Source: JABDBE01 sp963832245 (GTDB taxonomy: Bacteria; Acidobacteriota; Terriglobia; Terriglobales; Acidobacteriaceae). Taken from it: a stretch of DNA of 64,000 nucleotides. The stretch covers positions 434,001-498,000 of the forward strand of contig CAWHTG010000003.1 of assembly GCA_963832245.1 (NCBI GenBank), read 5' to 3'. Below the pieces are notes generated by a model, which was not told the DNA's origin, did not search any database, and saw only the letters and a program-made list of their open reading frames with translations. Each line of letters opens with the position of its first letter. Positions within the stretch are counted from its first letter, which is position 1. Below, one piece after another: positions 1 through 8,697 of this stretch. Both the position numbers and the translations under genes were made by a program.

Positions 1-300
1 AAGCAGGCCGAGTTACGCGCGAAAGGATACGGATTTTATGCGAGCGGGGCGCTCGAATCCCTGACCAAGCTGACCTACGATCAGATCGTGGAGCAGGAAA
101 TTGGCTTTATCGGAACGCCGGAGAAGGTAATCTGCCAGGTGCGTGCGCTCGCGGAAAAAGGCGGCATCGGAGAATTGGCCATCGTCTCCAATTTTGGCGG
201 GCTGGAACATTGGAAGAGCATTAAGACGCAACACTTATTTTCAAAACATGTCATGCCGGCATTTCGCACGGCGCGAGCCGACGCCAGGGCCGCGGACTAG
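1..300 (+). CDS. Luciferase-like flavin-dependent monooxygenase, C-terminal fragment
   Basis: Only the last 99 codons are inside the window; the frame is open from base 1 to the TAG at 298-300. The translation carries the typical tail of the bacterial luciferase-like (LLM class) family: a segment reading IGTPEKVICQVRALAE followed by GIGELAI, SNFGGLEH and a final block around LFSKHVMPAF. In this family that region forms the last strands and helices of the TIM barrel and contributes to flavin binding. Such enzymes use reduced FMN and oxygen to oxidise varied organic substrates; the substrate cannot be read from this fragment. The next gene starts 20 bases downstream on the same strand, so co-transcription is possible. 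Confidence 0.8.
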   Translation, partial: KQAELRAKGYGFYASGALESLTKLTYDQIVEQEIGFIGTPEKVICQVRALAEKGGIGELAIVSNFGGLEHWKSIKTQHLFSKHVMPAFRTARADARAAD

Positions 301-320
301 CAAGAAATCTTCGTATCGCT

Positions 321-1421
321 ATGGCATCCATAGCTGCTCCAACCGGTTCGACACCGACGCTCGCTCTCATGAGCCCGCGACGGGTCTTAATCTTTAGCGG
401 CATCGCGCTGATCGCAGGGGGCATGCTTTTCGGCGATATCTTCGCCGTATTCGTTCTGCATCAGAATGGCGGGCAGACAGGTGAAGCCTTACTCGGCGCA
501 ACTCAAGCCGTGACTGCCCACGATTCCTCCGCTGTCAAAGCAGAATTCACTAGAATCGGCGGCCTGCTCGAAGATCACGGCACCAAACTTGACGCGCATG
601 CGCACATGATCGCCGCCGGGTACCTGGCACTACTTCTGGCACTGCTGCAGCCGTATGTCGCTTTCAGTTCCGCGAGCCGTAAAATTCTGGCTGAACTGTT
701 TGTTGCGGGGGGGCTGTTGCTCCCGTTGGGAATTTTTCTCATCCATTATGTCGGACTGGCTTATAGCCCATTTGCGGTGATTGGCTGGGCGAGTGTTTTG
801 GCGGACTCCGCTGGAGCTTTGCTGATCGTCGTGTTAATCGGTGAAGCTTGGGGTGCGTGGCGCTATTTCCTTGGGGCGCGTGTGGACGACGCTGAAGCCG
901 TACTGCCGCCTGATAACTCTTGGGAAAGCCGCGCTCTGCTGGCTGGAGGGACCGTTTTAATTCTGCTGGGATTTCTTTTTGGCGCGTGGTATGCCGGATT
1001 CGATTTGTACGAGCATGAAGCAAGAGAAAAAAACATTCTGAATGCCATGTTGAAGGCTTCAACCGGGAGCGGGGATGCCGCGCAATCCGTTAGCGACTAC
1101 GGCAAGCTGCAGGCCGAGAAGGCGGTGGACATTGCTGCGCACTCGCATGTGATTGAATTTGGTCTACTCGCTATTCTTCTTTCCTTCATTCAGCCTTTCG
1201 TTTTCCTTGAGTCTCGCCGGAAACGATTCTGGGTGAAGTTACTGCTCGCCGGGTCGATCATTTTGCCCGTGTTCGTCCTGCTTGAGATGCACTTGGATTT
1301 GATTGCTGGAGGAATTGCCGATATCGGTGGCCTTATGGTGTTAATCGCATTGATGGGCATGCTCGTCGGTATATTGCGCTACACCGGCGCGTTGGATGCG
1401 CAACAGGGAAGTGCGCGATGA
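321..1421 (+). CDS. Eight-helix membrane protein made of two copies of a His-rich four-helix module
   Basis: I do not recognise a named family. The 366-residue protein contains two homologous halves (about residues 22-186 and 203-356), each with four hydrophobic segments. Each half has a histidine after the first helix (H47, H232), an H-x-H pair just before the second helix (H93/H95 and H274/H276), a proline in the third helix and another histidine after it (H142, H324). A Q-P motif lies in helix 2 of both halves. The same module occurs once in the next gene. Repeated histidines at membrane boundaries suggest binding of haem or a metal, but that is inference. The stop codon overlaps the next start as ATGA, so the two genes are translationally coupled. 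Confidence 0.75.
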   Translation: MASIAAPTGSTPTLALMSPRRVLIFSGIALIAGGMLFGDIFAVFVLHQNGGQTGEALLGATQAVTAHDSSAVKAEFTRIGGLLEDHGTKLDAHAHMIAAGYLALLLALLQPYVAFSSASRKILAELFVAGGLLLPLGIFLIHYVGLAYSPFAVIGWASVLADSAGALLIVVLIGEAWGAWRYFLGARVDDAEAVLPPDNSWESRALLAGGTVLILLGFLFGAWYAGFDLYEHEAREKNILNAMLKASTGSGDAAQSVSDYGKLQAEKAVDIAAHSHVIEFGLLAILLSFIQPFVFLESRRKRFWVKLLLAGSIILPVFVLLEMHLDLIAGGIADIGGLMVLIALMGMLVGILRYTGALDAQQGSAR

Positions 1422-1927
1422 GCGGCGCCCGCAAGCTTCTGATTTTTGGCGGACTGATGCTTGCAGCCTTCGGAATGTTGTACGGACTGTATTACGCGCT
1501 GTTCGTCGAGCACCAGACGCTGGATCGAATGGGAGGTTCGCTGGCCACGGCGTTTGTTGACGCCGCCGAGCGGAACTTGCCTGCCGCGCAACTGGCCGTG
1601 GACGAGTACGCGGAAATCAAATACGACTACGTCCGCCAGGTTGACGCACACTCCCACTGGATCGGACTTGCCATGGTGATGATCATCTTGGGAGCGATTC
1701 TTGAACGCATGGCATTCGCCGAGCGCACACGGTTTGTAATCGCGGTTGCATTGGCGCTGGGCTCGTTTACTTTTCCTGGCGGCGTAATTCTGCAGACGTT
1801 CAATCACGGCAGTCCTGTCGCTTCAGCGCTAGCAGTGGCGGGATCGGCGCTGGTCATCGGCGCGATGGCCGCCGCAACGGTGGGTTTTGTCAGAAAGGGG
1901 ACTACTCCCCCTCGCACCTTGACCTAG
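1418..1927 (+). CDS. Four-helix membrane protein, single His-rich module
   Basis: The 169-residue protein has four hydrophobic segments and aligns by eye with each half of the preceding gene. H32 follows helix 1, the H78-x-H80 pair precedes helix 2, a phenylalanine-proline pair lies in helix 3 and H130 follows it. It starts with ATG overlapping the upstream TGA by four bases. The two genes together provide three modules, so an assembly of 12 helices is possible. No enzymatic motif is visible. The gene ends eight bases before the convergent ArsR-type regulator. Confidence 0.7.
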   Translation: MSGARKLLIFGGLMLAAFGMLYGLYYALFVEHQTLDRMGGSLATAFVDAAERNLPAAQLAVDEYAEIKYDYVRQVDAHSHWIGLAMVMIILGAILERMAFAERTRFVIAVALALGSFTFPGGVILQTFNHGSPVASALAVAGSALVIGAMAAATVGFVRKGTTPPRTLT

Positions 1928-1934
1928 ACACAGC

Positions 1935-2639
1935 TCAAACCTGAAGGCCGAATCGAGTCAGGATTTCTCGTCGCCCAGAACTTGTAATGCTTAAAGCTCT
2001 GCTGTCGAGATCCTGGAGAACCCATTTCCGTTTGAGCGCGATGTTCAAAATGGCGGCTCCCAGTGCTCCGCCGAGATGAGGCCGCCGTTCACTCCAGTCC
2101 ACGCAGGCGTAGGCGAAACGACGGCGCAGCTCCCGAGTTGCCTCGACATCAAGGCCGAGAGCTTCGAACGCTTTCACTCCATTTAGGGTGAGGTCGCATG
2201 CATTGTCGCCCGCCGCCGAATCGGCCGATAACCATCGCAGCCTCTGAAAGCGGTCGTGTAGAGACACTCCCAGGCGGCCGGCAATGTGATCGTAGCAAGT
2301 CCGCGCGGCGCGCAGCCGGTTTGGTGTGTTCGGCACAAAGGTGTTATGAGACCCACCGGCGAGCACGCTCAAGGCTTCGAGCGCCGCGGCGACGTTGGTT
2401 CCTTCCAGGCTGTAGTAACGATGCTTCCCCTGCGCAAGCACCTTCACCAACCGCTGCATTTTCAGACGCTGCAAATGCACACTGGCGGTTGACGGGGTTA
2501 CGTCAGCGACTATGGCCAGCTCGGTGCTTGTGCGTGCGCGCCCGTCGGACAGGCAGTAGAGCATACGGGCGCGTGCTGGCTCGCCAATCGCCGCCGCAAT
2601 GTGGGATACCTCAGCATCGAAATGTTGTTCGACATTCAT
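1935..2639 (-). CDS. ArsR-family winged-helix transcriptional regulator
   Basis: The N-terminal 100 residues match an ArsR-type winged helix-turn-helix: IGEPARARMLYCLSDG, then a helix-turn-helix around TELAIVADVTPSTASVHLQRL, and a wing around GKHRYYSLEG. A longer C-terminal part of about 120 residues, rich in Arg and Leu, is unlike the short metal-sensing ArsR proteins. No clear metal-binding Cys pair is seen. I chose the ATG at 2639 because homology begins there; an ATG at 2681 is also possible and would add 14 residues. It is divergent from the broken small gene at 2727, a natural arrangement for a local regulator. Confidence 0.75.
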   Translation of the reverse strand: MNVEQHFDAEVSHIAAAIGEPARARMLYCLSDGRARTSTELAIVADVTPSTASVHLQRLKMQRLVKVLAQGKHRYYSLEGTNVAAALEALSVLAGGSHNTFVPNTPNRLRAARTCYDHIAGRLGVSLHDRFQRLRWLSADSAAGDNACDLTLNGVKAFEALGLDVEATRELRRRFAYACVDWSERRPHLGGALGAAILNIALKRKWVLQDLDSRALSITSSGRREILTRFGLQV

Positions 2640-2726
2640 ACTTTGATCGTAGACGAAGTGTTCATGTTCGGCAACTGGCATACTTACCCACGTTGAAAAA
2701 GAATTGTCGTGTTTAAAGGAGAAGCG

Positions 2727-3164
2727 ATGAAACGTATTGCGCTTGTCTGCTTGCTTGCAGGCTGCAGTGTTACCCCGATTTTGGCGATCTCGCAGTCGAC
2801 CCAAAAAACAACTCAGGCGCCGCCCTCATCGCACGAGTCAAAGGCAACGATTGAGGGCCTGGTTCGAGACATCGCGTGCCCGATTCAGAACCTTGAGGCG
2901 AAGGCTACGCAATTCAACCTGCAGTGCGCATTGGAATGCGCTAGGCATGGTTCCCCGTTAATCATTTAGACCGCGGATGGCGAGTTGTTCATTCCGATCT
3001 CTGACTCAATGCCAGATACCGATCAACGTGGGAAGCTCATGCCCTTCGTGGGCAAATATGTTCGCTCCAGCGGTACCGTATACGAGCGAAAGGGAACGCG
3101 TGCCATCGCAATTAGCGAAATCAAGGAAATGAAGGATGTACATTTGACGACAGATGCAAAGTGA
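2727..3164 (+). pseudogene. Small secreted protein interrupted by an in-frame amber codon
   Basis: A good ribosome site (AAAGGAG) precedes ATG 2727. The first 80 codons give an export signal with a lipobox-like LAGC, then a Cys-rich segment (ACPIQN, CALECARHGSPL). TAG at 2967-2969 interrupts the frame, but the same frame continues for 64 codons without another stop to TGA 3162-3164 and reads like an ordinary folded domain (GKLMPFVGKYVRSSG, then AIAISEIKEMKDVHLTTDAK). A single CAG-to-TAG change (Gln to stop) explains it. From memory, intact relatives of this layout occur in acidobacteria, but I could not check this. The function is unknown. Confidence 0.7.
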
Positions 3165-3260
3165 ATCCGGCACGCCCTATAAATCTCCTAGCGCCCTGGC
3201 GCGGTTTTCGGTTACGTGTTGCAGTGAGTTGAGTGTTTGCGGCCAATCTTGAGAATACAA

Positions 3261-3605
3261 ATGACGATTACCTGCTTGATCCGCTACCAGATCGAGCCAT
3301 TCCAGCGAGACCAGTTCAAGAAGTACGCTGAGAATTGGGGCCGCATCATTCCACGATGCGGTGGGCATCTCCTGGGATATTTTCTTCCTCATGAAGGCAC
3401 GAATGATGTGGCCTGGGGATTGATCGCGTTCGATAGTCTCGCCGCTTATGAGAGGTATAGAGCACGCCTCAGGTCAGATCCGGAAGCGCGCGAGAATTTC
3501 GCTATGGCGCAGAGCAAGCGGCTTATCCTGCGCGAAGAGAGGAACTTCGTGGAAGTAGTCGACGGGACGCTCGGCCTTCCGTCGACTCTCGTAGAACCAA
3601 GCTGA
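3261..3605 (+). CDS. NIPSNAP-like small protein
   Basis: The 114-residue product resembles the NIPSNAP/Dabb-type ferredoxin-like fold. It has ITCLIRYQIEPFQRDQFKKYAENW at the start, a central strand around GGHLLGYFLP, then VAWGLIAFDSLAAYERYRARLRSDPEARENF. Members are small dimeric proteins of poorly defined function. I chose ATG 3261 because the family homology starts there; an upstream TTG at 3237 would add eight residues. No operon partner is obvious: the upstream gene is the broken one and the downstream gene is convergent. Confidence 0.7.
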   Translation: MTITCLIRYQIEPFQRDQFKKYAENWGRIIPRCGGHLLGYFLPHEGTNDVAWGLIAFDSLAAYERYRARLRSDPEARENFAMAQSKRLILREERNFVEVVDGTLGLPSTLVEPS

Positions 3606-3683
3606 TGCACTTGACGCAACCGAGAAGACACGTGCGGCTCTTCACGAGGGGAGAACATTCATAAGGCAGTGAGACCTTCCCCT

Positions 3684-6203
3684 TTATGGTTTGAGGGCGG
3701 CTTGCGTTTCCGGGGATATGATTGGCGATACGCGCGGTTCCGTCAGCGTGCCTGTGATGTTGAAGGCTGGACCTTTGTCGGGCGCGAGTTTCAGATTCAG
3801 GCTACGAGTTAAGGATGCCGTGCCGCTGACTTGGTAGCTGCCCGCCGACGTCTCAAGTTTGCCTTCTTGAATTTCGAACTCACCATCGTGCAGCGACAAG
3901 GAAGCTGCCAAACGATGCATCTGTGTCGGTCCCGTTTCTTCGCCGAGGGCAAGGTGGCGGAGCTGGCCGTCCCGAGCGTCTACCTGCAGCGTGGAAGTGG
4001 CGGAGGCAAATAATTCATTCGCGTCCAGGCCCGCCATTTTCACGCGATAGGTCGCCGTTGCCGAACCCGTGATCCAGTCATCGTTCATGCTTTCGGAAAG
4101 TTGATCGAGGGCGATCCGTTCCAGCCTGCCGCTTCCGCTATATTCCGGGGGCTTTGCGGTGAAGTTGGCTTGCCATTCGCCGACGTGTTTGCCGCCCAAA
4201 ACATCAGCATGCAGATCGGATAAGCGCAGTTTGCCTTTGTCGAGTTCGACATTCGCCGAGAGCCGGCTAGCCACAAGTTTGCGAACCAGCAGCCGGTTGG
4301 CCGTCAGTTTGCCTGTCGCGTGCACCGTCAGAAGGTAGGGAACTCCGGCCGGCGGTGAAGAAAGAAACCGGTACCACGGCTGTTTGCGAATGTGAGGATT
4401 GATTAGCTGGTTCAGCCGGTCAGTCGCAATCTCATCAGCATGCAGATCAAAACGAACTGGACAGGAATCCGGCGTGCATGGCCGCGGAAGAGCCAAAGAT
4501 CCGCGCCACGAACTGTCTGCGACTGAAGCCGTCAGGTTCTGCACACTGATTTGGTCAGACGTCAGGACAAGGTTCGCGGATGTAATTTCCAACGGAGCGT
4601 TCAACCCGCGAACCTCTGCGTGAACAGAATGCAGTTGAGCTTTCCCGGTGGCTCTCGGCGCCACGAATCCGGACCAAGCGCTTGCGACCAGCAAATCGAG
4701 CTGGGCCAACCCTTCGGCTGCGGGCTGAGGAACGGGAATTCCAACCATACGCGCAACCTGCAGCAGCCGTTGCACCTGCGCATCCCCTTGGATCACGAAG
4801 TTGTACCCCGAGCGCGAGGCCCAACCTCGCACCGAAGCAGGTGTCGGCCGGCCCAGAGCCAAATCAAATGGACCAACCTCAAAATGAGTTTCCGCTGCTG
4901 GAACAATTTCTCGCGAGGCTCGTGACTTCGAACGCATCGCGGGCGACACTGCAAATGGAATGCGGCCCAGCACCAACCCAGTTTTGTTGAGCTTCGACGC
5001 CAGCTCGAAGCCGGCGGTTTCGCCATTGCCTTCCCATAACACTTCGCCAGCTCGCGCCCCGGCGGAGCGTCGAAGTTTCAGATTTCCGTTCAGTTCGCCG
5101 GACGCAATCAGATCATCCGGGATGCCTTGTTTCGCATGACGTGCGAGTGCAATCAGCGACTGAATTGGCAGATCCAACGCGGTCAACCTGAGGTCGTAGT
5201 TGTGGGAGGAGAATGGACCGTTGATGCTGCCGGCGGCGATAATCGCGCCTGCTCCGACTGGAGCGCTACAGTTTATCGCGGACAGCGTGTGATCCAGCGA
5301 GCTGTAATGACCGCTGCACTGGGTCCCCAATCGTAAATCGCCACCGCCGAAAATGTCATAACGGCGAAAATCCTGCACCGAGGCTGCGGTGGCTATCTCC
5401 AGATTCGCGGGCGTGCCATTCAGGGTGGTAGAAAGCTTAACCTCGCCACGCCAGCCCTTATCGTTGCCGTAGGCGAGTTTGGTGACTTGGCCGAGTTGTG
5501 CACGGTCCCACTGCAAGATGAACTGCAAAGGCGTGTCGCGAAGAGTGGCCGCTCTCTGCCATGACCCGTTCACCGTGACCATGCCGGTGTCGCTGAGGTT
5601 GAAATCGGTCCGCATCGGCCGCGCCTTCAGCCGCACGCCCCAGGCATTTTCCGCGTCCTGCCATAAAGCGAAATCGGCCTCGGTCAGCGCGTACGGTTTT
5701 TTCTCCGGCCCGAACTTGAAATTGATGCGGCCGCGTTCCGCTTCAATGTATGGAAAGCCCGGACGCTTTTCACTCTTCGCCTTGCCCGTTGGGGCAATGG
5801 GGATGTTCTCGGCACGCTCCACGAGATTTTCCAAATTCCAATGTCCCGCTGGGTTGCGTACCAGATTAAGGCTGGGTTCGGTGAGGCTAAGCCGTGCGAT
5901 TTCGAGCCGTCCACGCAGCAGGGAAATGATGCGCAGGGACGCGGTTACCTCCGAGGCACGAAGCATCGGTTCCGCGCCGAACGCCGGGTCGTCATGAACT
6001 ACGAAATCTTCAAGATCGAAGCCAGGGTGGGGAAGCAGTCGGATCTTCACCGCCGCGACATCCACGGGCCGTCCTAACGCCAGACTTATAGAAGTGACAA
6101 TGCGGGTTTTGAGCCGATTTGCCCCCGGCCGCACGAGAAAGAGCGCCAGGAGCAGGACAAGGCTCAGGGTGAGAACTCCGCGCTTCGATCGCCAAAAACT
6201 CAC
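3684..6203 (-). CDS. AsmA-family envelope protein
   Basis: The 839-residue protein starts with one membrane anchor (about residues 9-25) and continues as a long beta-rich periplasmic part. The N-terminal block reads like the AsmA domain: LGRPVDVAAVKIRLLPHPGFDLEDFVVHDDPAFGAEP, then RLEIARLSLTEPSLNLVRNPAGHWNLENL. AsmA-like proteins are thought to form hydrophobic-groove bridges that move lipids or assist outer-membrane assembly. The ATG overlaps the stop of the upstream signal peptidase gene by four bases, so it is the last gene of the rnc-lepB-lepB-asmA operon. Confidence 0.85.
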   Translation of the reverse strand: MSFWRSKRGVLTLSLVLLLALFLVRPGANRLKTRIVTSISLALGRPVDVAAVKIRLLPHPGFDLEDFVVHDDPAFGAEPMLRASEVTASLRIISLLRGRLEIARLSLTEPSLNLVRNPAGHWNLENLVERAENIPIAPTGKAKSEKRPGFPYIEAERGRINFKFGPEKKPYALTEADFALWQDAENAWGVRLKARPMRTDFNLSDTGMVTVNGSWQRAATLRDTPLQFILQWDRAQLGQVTKLAYGNDKGWRGEVKLSTTLNGTPANLEIATAASVQDFRRYDIFGGGDLRLGTQCSGHYSSLDHTLSAINCSAPVGAGAIIAAGSINGPFSSHNYDLRLTALDLPIQSLIALARHAKQGIPDDLIASGELNGNLKLRRSAGARAGEVLWEGNGETAGFELASKLNKTGLVLGRIPFAVSPAMRSKSRASREIVPAAETHFEVGPFDLALGRPTPASVRGWASRSGYNFVIQGDAQVQRLLQVARMVGIPVPQPAAEGLAQLDLLVASAWSGFVAPRATGKAQLHSVHAEVRGLNAPLEITSANLVLTSDQISVQNLTASVADSSWRGSLALPRPCTPDSCPVRFDLHADEIATDRLNQLINPHIRKQPWYRFLSSPPAGVPYLLTVHATGKLTANRLLVRKLVASRLSANVELDKGKLRLSDLHADVLGGKHVGEWQANFTAKPPEYSGSGRLERIALDQLSESMNDDWITGSATATYRVKMAGLDANELFASATSTLQVDARDGQLRHLALGEETGPTQMHRLAASLSLHDGEFEIQEGKLETSAGSYQVSGTASLTRSLNLKLAPDKGPAFNITGTLTEPRVSPIISPETQAALKP

Positions 6204-6970
6204 TGTACCGCCTTGAAGGTTCGCCGCCAGCGCGTCTCATCGAAGAAATGGATTACGACGTGCGCCAGAAACCCAATTCGTTGACCGACTTCTCTCTCCA
6301 AATATTGGCCGGGCGGCGTCTCAAACGACCAGTAAATAAACATAGGCCGGCCAATCACATTTTCCTGCGGGATGAAGCCCCAATAACGGCTATCAAGGCT
6401 GACGTCGCGGTTGTCGCCCATCCCAAAATAGCTATTCGGAGGGATCACCACATCGTCACCCTGTATGTGTTGCGGTAAAGCCAGCGCCCACTCTGGGGTC
6501 ACGTTGTTGAACTCACTGGGTGCGACCGCAGGGAAATTATCACGGTAAGGATTGTATCTGAGTTCGCCTCCCTGATGAATCACGTAGGGCTCATTCAGCT
6601 TTTCCCCGTTGCGATAGACCACGCCGTCGCGCAAATGAAGTCGGTCTCCGGGAATGCCGATGATTCGCTTGACCACGTACAGTCCAGGCTCCGCGGGCGA
6701 GAGAAACACGACGATGTCACCGTGCCGTATCTGGCGGTAAGGCAAGATGGGGCCGAGCCAGTGCGTGCGCGGCGCAAACTGCTCGCGGTTCACGAACACA
6801 TGGTCCCCGATGAGCAGAGTGTTTTCCATCGAGCTCGAGGGAATCTCAAAGGCTTGCACGATGAAGGTAATGATGAATAGGCCGGTTACGAGCACTGCCG
6901 CCAGAGAAGCGAGAAACTCGACCGTGGTTTCGCGCGGCTTTTCCGCCTGCGTATTTTCTTTCTTGGCCAC
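6200..6970 (-). CDS. lepB: Signal peptidase I (copy 1)
   Basis: This membrane serine protease removes signal peptides from exported proteins. One N-terminal transmembrane segment (about residues 22-40) precedes the catalytic Ser47 in PSSSMENTL. The general-base Lys101 lies in VVKRIIGIPGD, and the conserved GDNRDVSLDSRYWG box follows near residue 190. The length of 256 residues is normal for a single-pass enzyme. It lies 35 bases downstream of a second lepB and is translationally coupled to the AsmA-like gene. The two copies differ clearly in their C-terminal halves, so they are not a recent duplication. Confidence 0.95.
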   Translation of the reverse strand: MAKKENTQAEKPRETTVEFLASLAAVLVTGLFIITFIVQAFEIPSSSMENTLLIGDHVFVNREQFAPRTHWLGPILPYRQIRHGDIVVFLSPAEPGLYVVKRIIGIPGDRLHLRDGVVYRNGEKLNEPYVIHQGGELRYNPYRDNFPAVAPSEFNNVTPEWALALPQHIQGDDVVIPPNSYFGMGDNRDVSLDSRYWGFIPQENVIGRPMFIYWSFETPPGQYLEREVGQRIGFLAHVVIHFFDETRWRRTFKAVQ

Positions 6971-7005
6971 TAGGTTATTGTCCCATGAATAGGCGATGTC
7001 CGCCC

Positions 7006-7749
7006 TTAGTTGACTACTCGAAAAGTACGATCCCAGCGAGTGAGCTGAAACAAATGGCTGACTGCGTAGGCGAAGTGATAAAGTTTATCACCCGGCGTGG
7101 AAGAAACCGGCATATCGTCCTCCGCACTCCGCACCGACCAATAAATCAGCAGGGGACGTCCGATAATATTTTCCCGCGGCACGAAACCCCAGTAACGGCT
7201 GTCCAGGCTTTCGTCCCGATTGTCGCCCAGCACGAAGTAGTGTCCCTCCGGGATAATCAGTTCGCCGTCCTCGACCAGCTTCTTCATCTGCAACCACCAA
7301 CCGCCCTCCAGGCCTGGGACCGGAATATCGGTGCGGGGGAACTCGTCGCGAAAGGTGTCACGCATAGGCGAGCTGTACCGTACATACGATTCTGACAGCG
7401 GAGCGCCGTTCACGTAAACCTGCCGATTGATCAGGCGTATCCGATCTCCGGGCACACCCACTACGCGCTTTACAAAGTGTTCGCTGGGATGAACCGGATA
7501 GTGAAAAACCACGATATCACCGCGATGCACGGCGCGGTAGGGCAGGATGTGCTGCCAGAATCGGCTGCCGCCGTAGCAGAACTTGTCCACCAGAAGGTAA
7601 TCGCCGATGAGCAATGTGTTCTCCATGGATTCGGAGGGAATCTGGAAGGCCTGGATGATAAAAGTGATGACGAAAACTGCGATCACCACTGTGGTCAGCA
7701 ATGACTGCAGCGAAATCAACCAATCCGAATGTGGCGTTTTCCCCATCAC
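7006..7749 (-). CDS. lepB: Signal peptidase I (copy 2)
   Basis: The 247-residue protein has a transmembrane segment at about residues 18-36, Ser41 in IPSESMENTL, Lys94 in FVKRVVGVPGD and the box GDNRDESLDSRYWGFVP. All catalytic elements of signal peptidase I are present. Two ATG codons in a row begin the frame; either could be used. It starts eight bases after the rnc stop, which fixes it in the same operon. A third lepB lies at 55153. Multiple signal peptidases usually share a large secretory load or split substrates; which applies here cannot be told. Confidence 0.95.
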   Translation of the reverse strand: MMGKTPHSDWLISLQSLLTTVVIAVFVITFIIQAFQIPSESMENTLLIGDYLLVDKFCYGGSRFWQHILPYRAVHRGDIVVFHYPVHPSEHFVKRVVGVPGDRIRLINRQVYVNGAPLSESYVRYSSPMRDTFRDEFPRTDIPVPGLEGGWWLQMKKLVEDGELIIPEGHYFVLGDNRDESLDSRYWGFVPRENIIGRPLLIYWSVRSAEDDMPVSSTPGDKLYHFAYAVSHLFQLTRWDRTFRVVN

Positions 7750-7757
7750 AGCTCCGG

Positions 7758-8555
7758 CTAGGAACGTCCTTTGCCGGTTACCTTGCTGGCCGAATCTCCC
7801 GCTAACGAAGCCAGGTGTTCGAGCACCTGGTGAGCCGCACCTTGCTCAGCATTTTTCTTCGTGGAGCCCTCGGCTCGGCCTACGAATTCAGTCTCATTAT
7901 GATTGCCGATTGCTTGCAATCGAACCTCAACCGTAAAAGTCTTGTTGTGTTCCGGTCCCAGCTCTTTCACTAATACATAAGATGCCTGGGGACGGCCGGT
8001 CGCCTGCAGCTTTTCCTGCAGTGCCGATTTGTAGTCGGTCATCGGCAAGGTGCTGCCGTTTCGCGCCATGTGTTCCAGTTCCGGAGTGACGACTTGCTGC
8101 AACACCACGCGCCGCACCGTTTCCAGGTCGCTATCCACGTACATCGCGCCGAGCACGGCTTCCAGGCCATCCACCAGCAGTGCAGTCTTGTTGCGTCCTC
8201 CGCTTTTCTCTTCACCACGGCCCAGCCGCAGATAGTGTCCCAGTTCCAATTGCCGCGCTACTTCGATCAGATGTCTTTCGCTCACCAGGTGAGCTCGCAA
8301 TTTCGACAACTCTCCTTCACGAAAGTGGGGGAAGCGGTGAAACAACTCCTCGGTTGTGATGAGGCCCAGGACAGCATCGCCAAGAAACTCAAGCTGTTCG
8401 TTATCGCCCACGCGCGTGGCCGGATGCGTTTGGAGTGATTCGAGTTCGCGAGCTTGCGAGCTGTGCGTAAGAGCTTGCTCCAGCAGTTCCGGCCGGGAGA
8501 ATTGATAGCCCAGAGCTTGTTCCAATTCCGAAATGTTCCGCGGCTTCATAAACAA
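7758..8555 (-). CDS. rnc: Ribonuclease III
   Basis: RNase III cuts double-stranded RNA in rRNA and mRNA processing. The N-terminal nuclease domain (about residues 5-150) has the signature NEQLEFLGDAVLGL with E53, E56 and D60, and the second acidic pair D129/E132 in LLVDGLEAVLG. A double-stranded RNA-binding domain follows (about residues 175-255), ending with STKKNAEQGAAHQVLEHL. The length of 265 is slightly above the usual 225-250. It is the first gene of a minus-strand operon with two signal peptidases, matching the common rnc-lepB linkage in bacteria. Confidence 0.95.
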   Translation of the reverse strand: MFMKPRNISELEQALGYQFSRPELLEQALTHSSQARELESLQTHPATRVGDNEQLEFLGDAVLGLITTEELFHRFPHFREGELSKLRAHLVSERHLIEVARQLELGHYLRLGRGEEKSGGRNKTALLVDGLEAVLGAMYVDSDLETVRRVVLQQVVTPELEHMARNGSTLPMTDYKSALQEKLQATGRPQASYVLVKELGPEHNKTFTVEVRLQAIGNHNETEFVGRAEGSTKKNAEQGAAHQVLEHLASLAGDSASKVTGKGRS

Positions 8556-8579
8556 CCTGATTGCAGCTTTGCGTAGCCT

Positions 8580-8607
8580 GTAGAAACGTAGCCAGCTACG
8601 TTTCTAC
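8580..8607. repeat. Perfect 13-bp inverted repeat between rnc and a TPR gene
   Basis: GTAGAAACGTAGC at 8580-8592 is followed after two bases by its exact reverse complement at 8595-8607. It lies between the start of rnc and the 3' end of the upstream TPR gene, so it could terminate the upstream transcript or act as a REP-like element. No T-run follows on either strand. Confidence 0.75.
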
Positions 8608-8663
8608 GGTTCTTGGAAGAGCACGGCTTCAGGCGCTGCGGTTCGCTCCTAGGTATCTCGGAG

Positions 8664-8697
8664 TGAACTCCTCCGTCTAATGAACTCCTCTGTCTAA
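8664..8697. repeat. 17-bp tandem duplication at a stop codon
   Basis: Two adjacent 17-base units (8664-8680 and 8681-8697) differ at one position. The second unit includes the TAG stop (minus strand) of the TPR gene at 8694-9620. This looks like a local slippage duplication with no coding effect. Confidence 0.7.

Noticed and set aside
4551..4990. Overlapping plus-strand frames within the AsmA-like gene
   Set aside because: The AsmA frame is continuous over 839 residues with a family N-terminus; the others are shadows.
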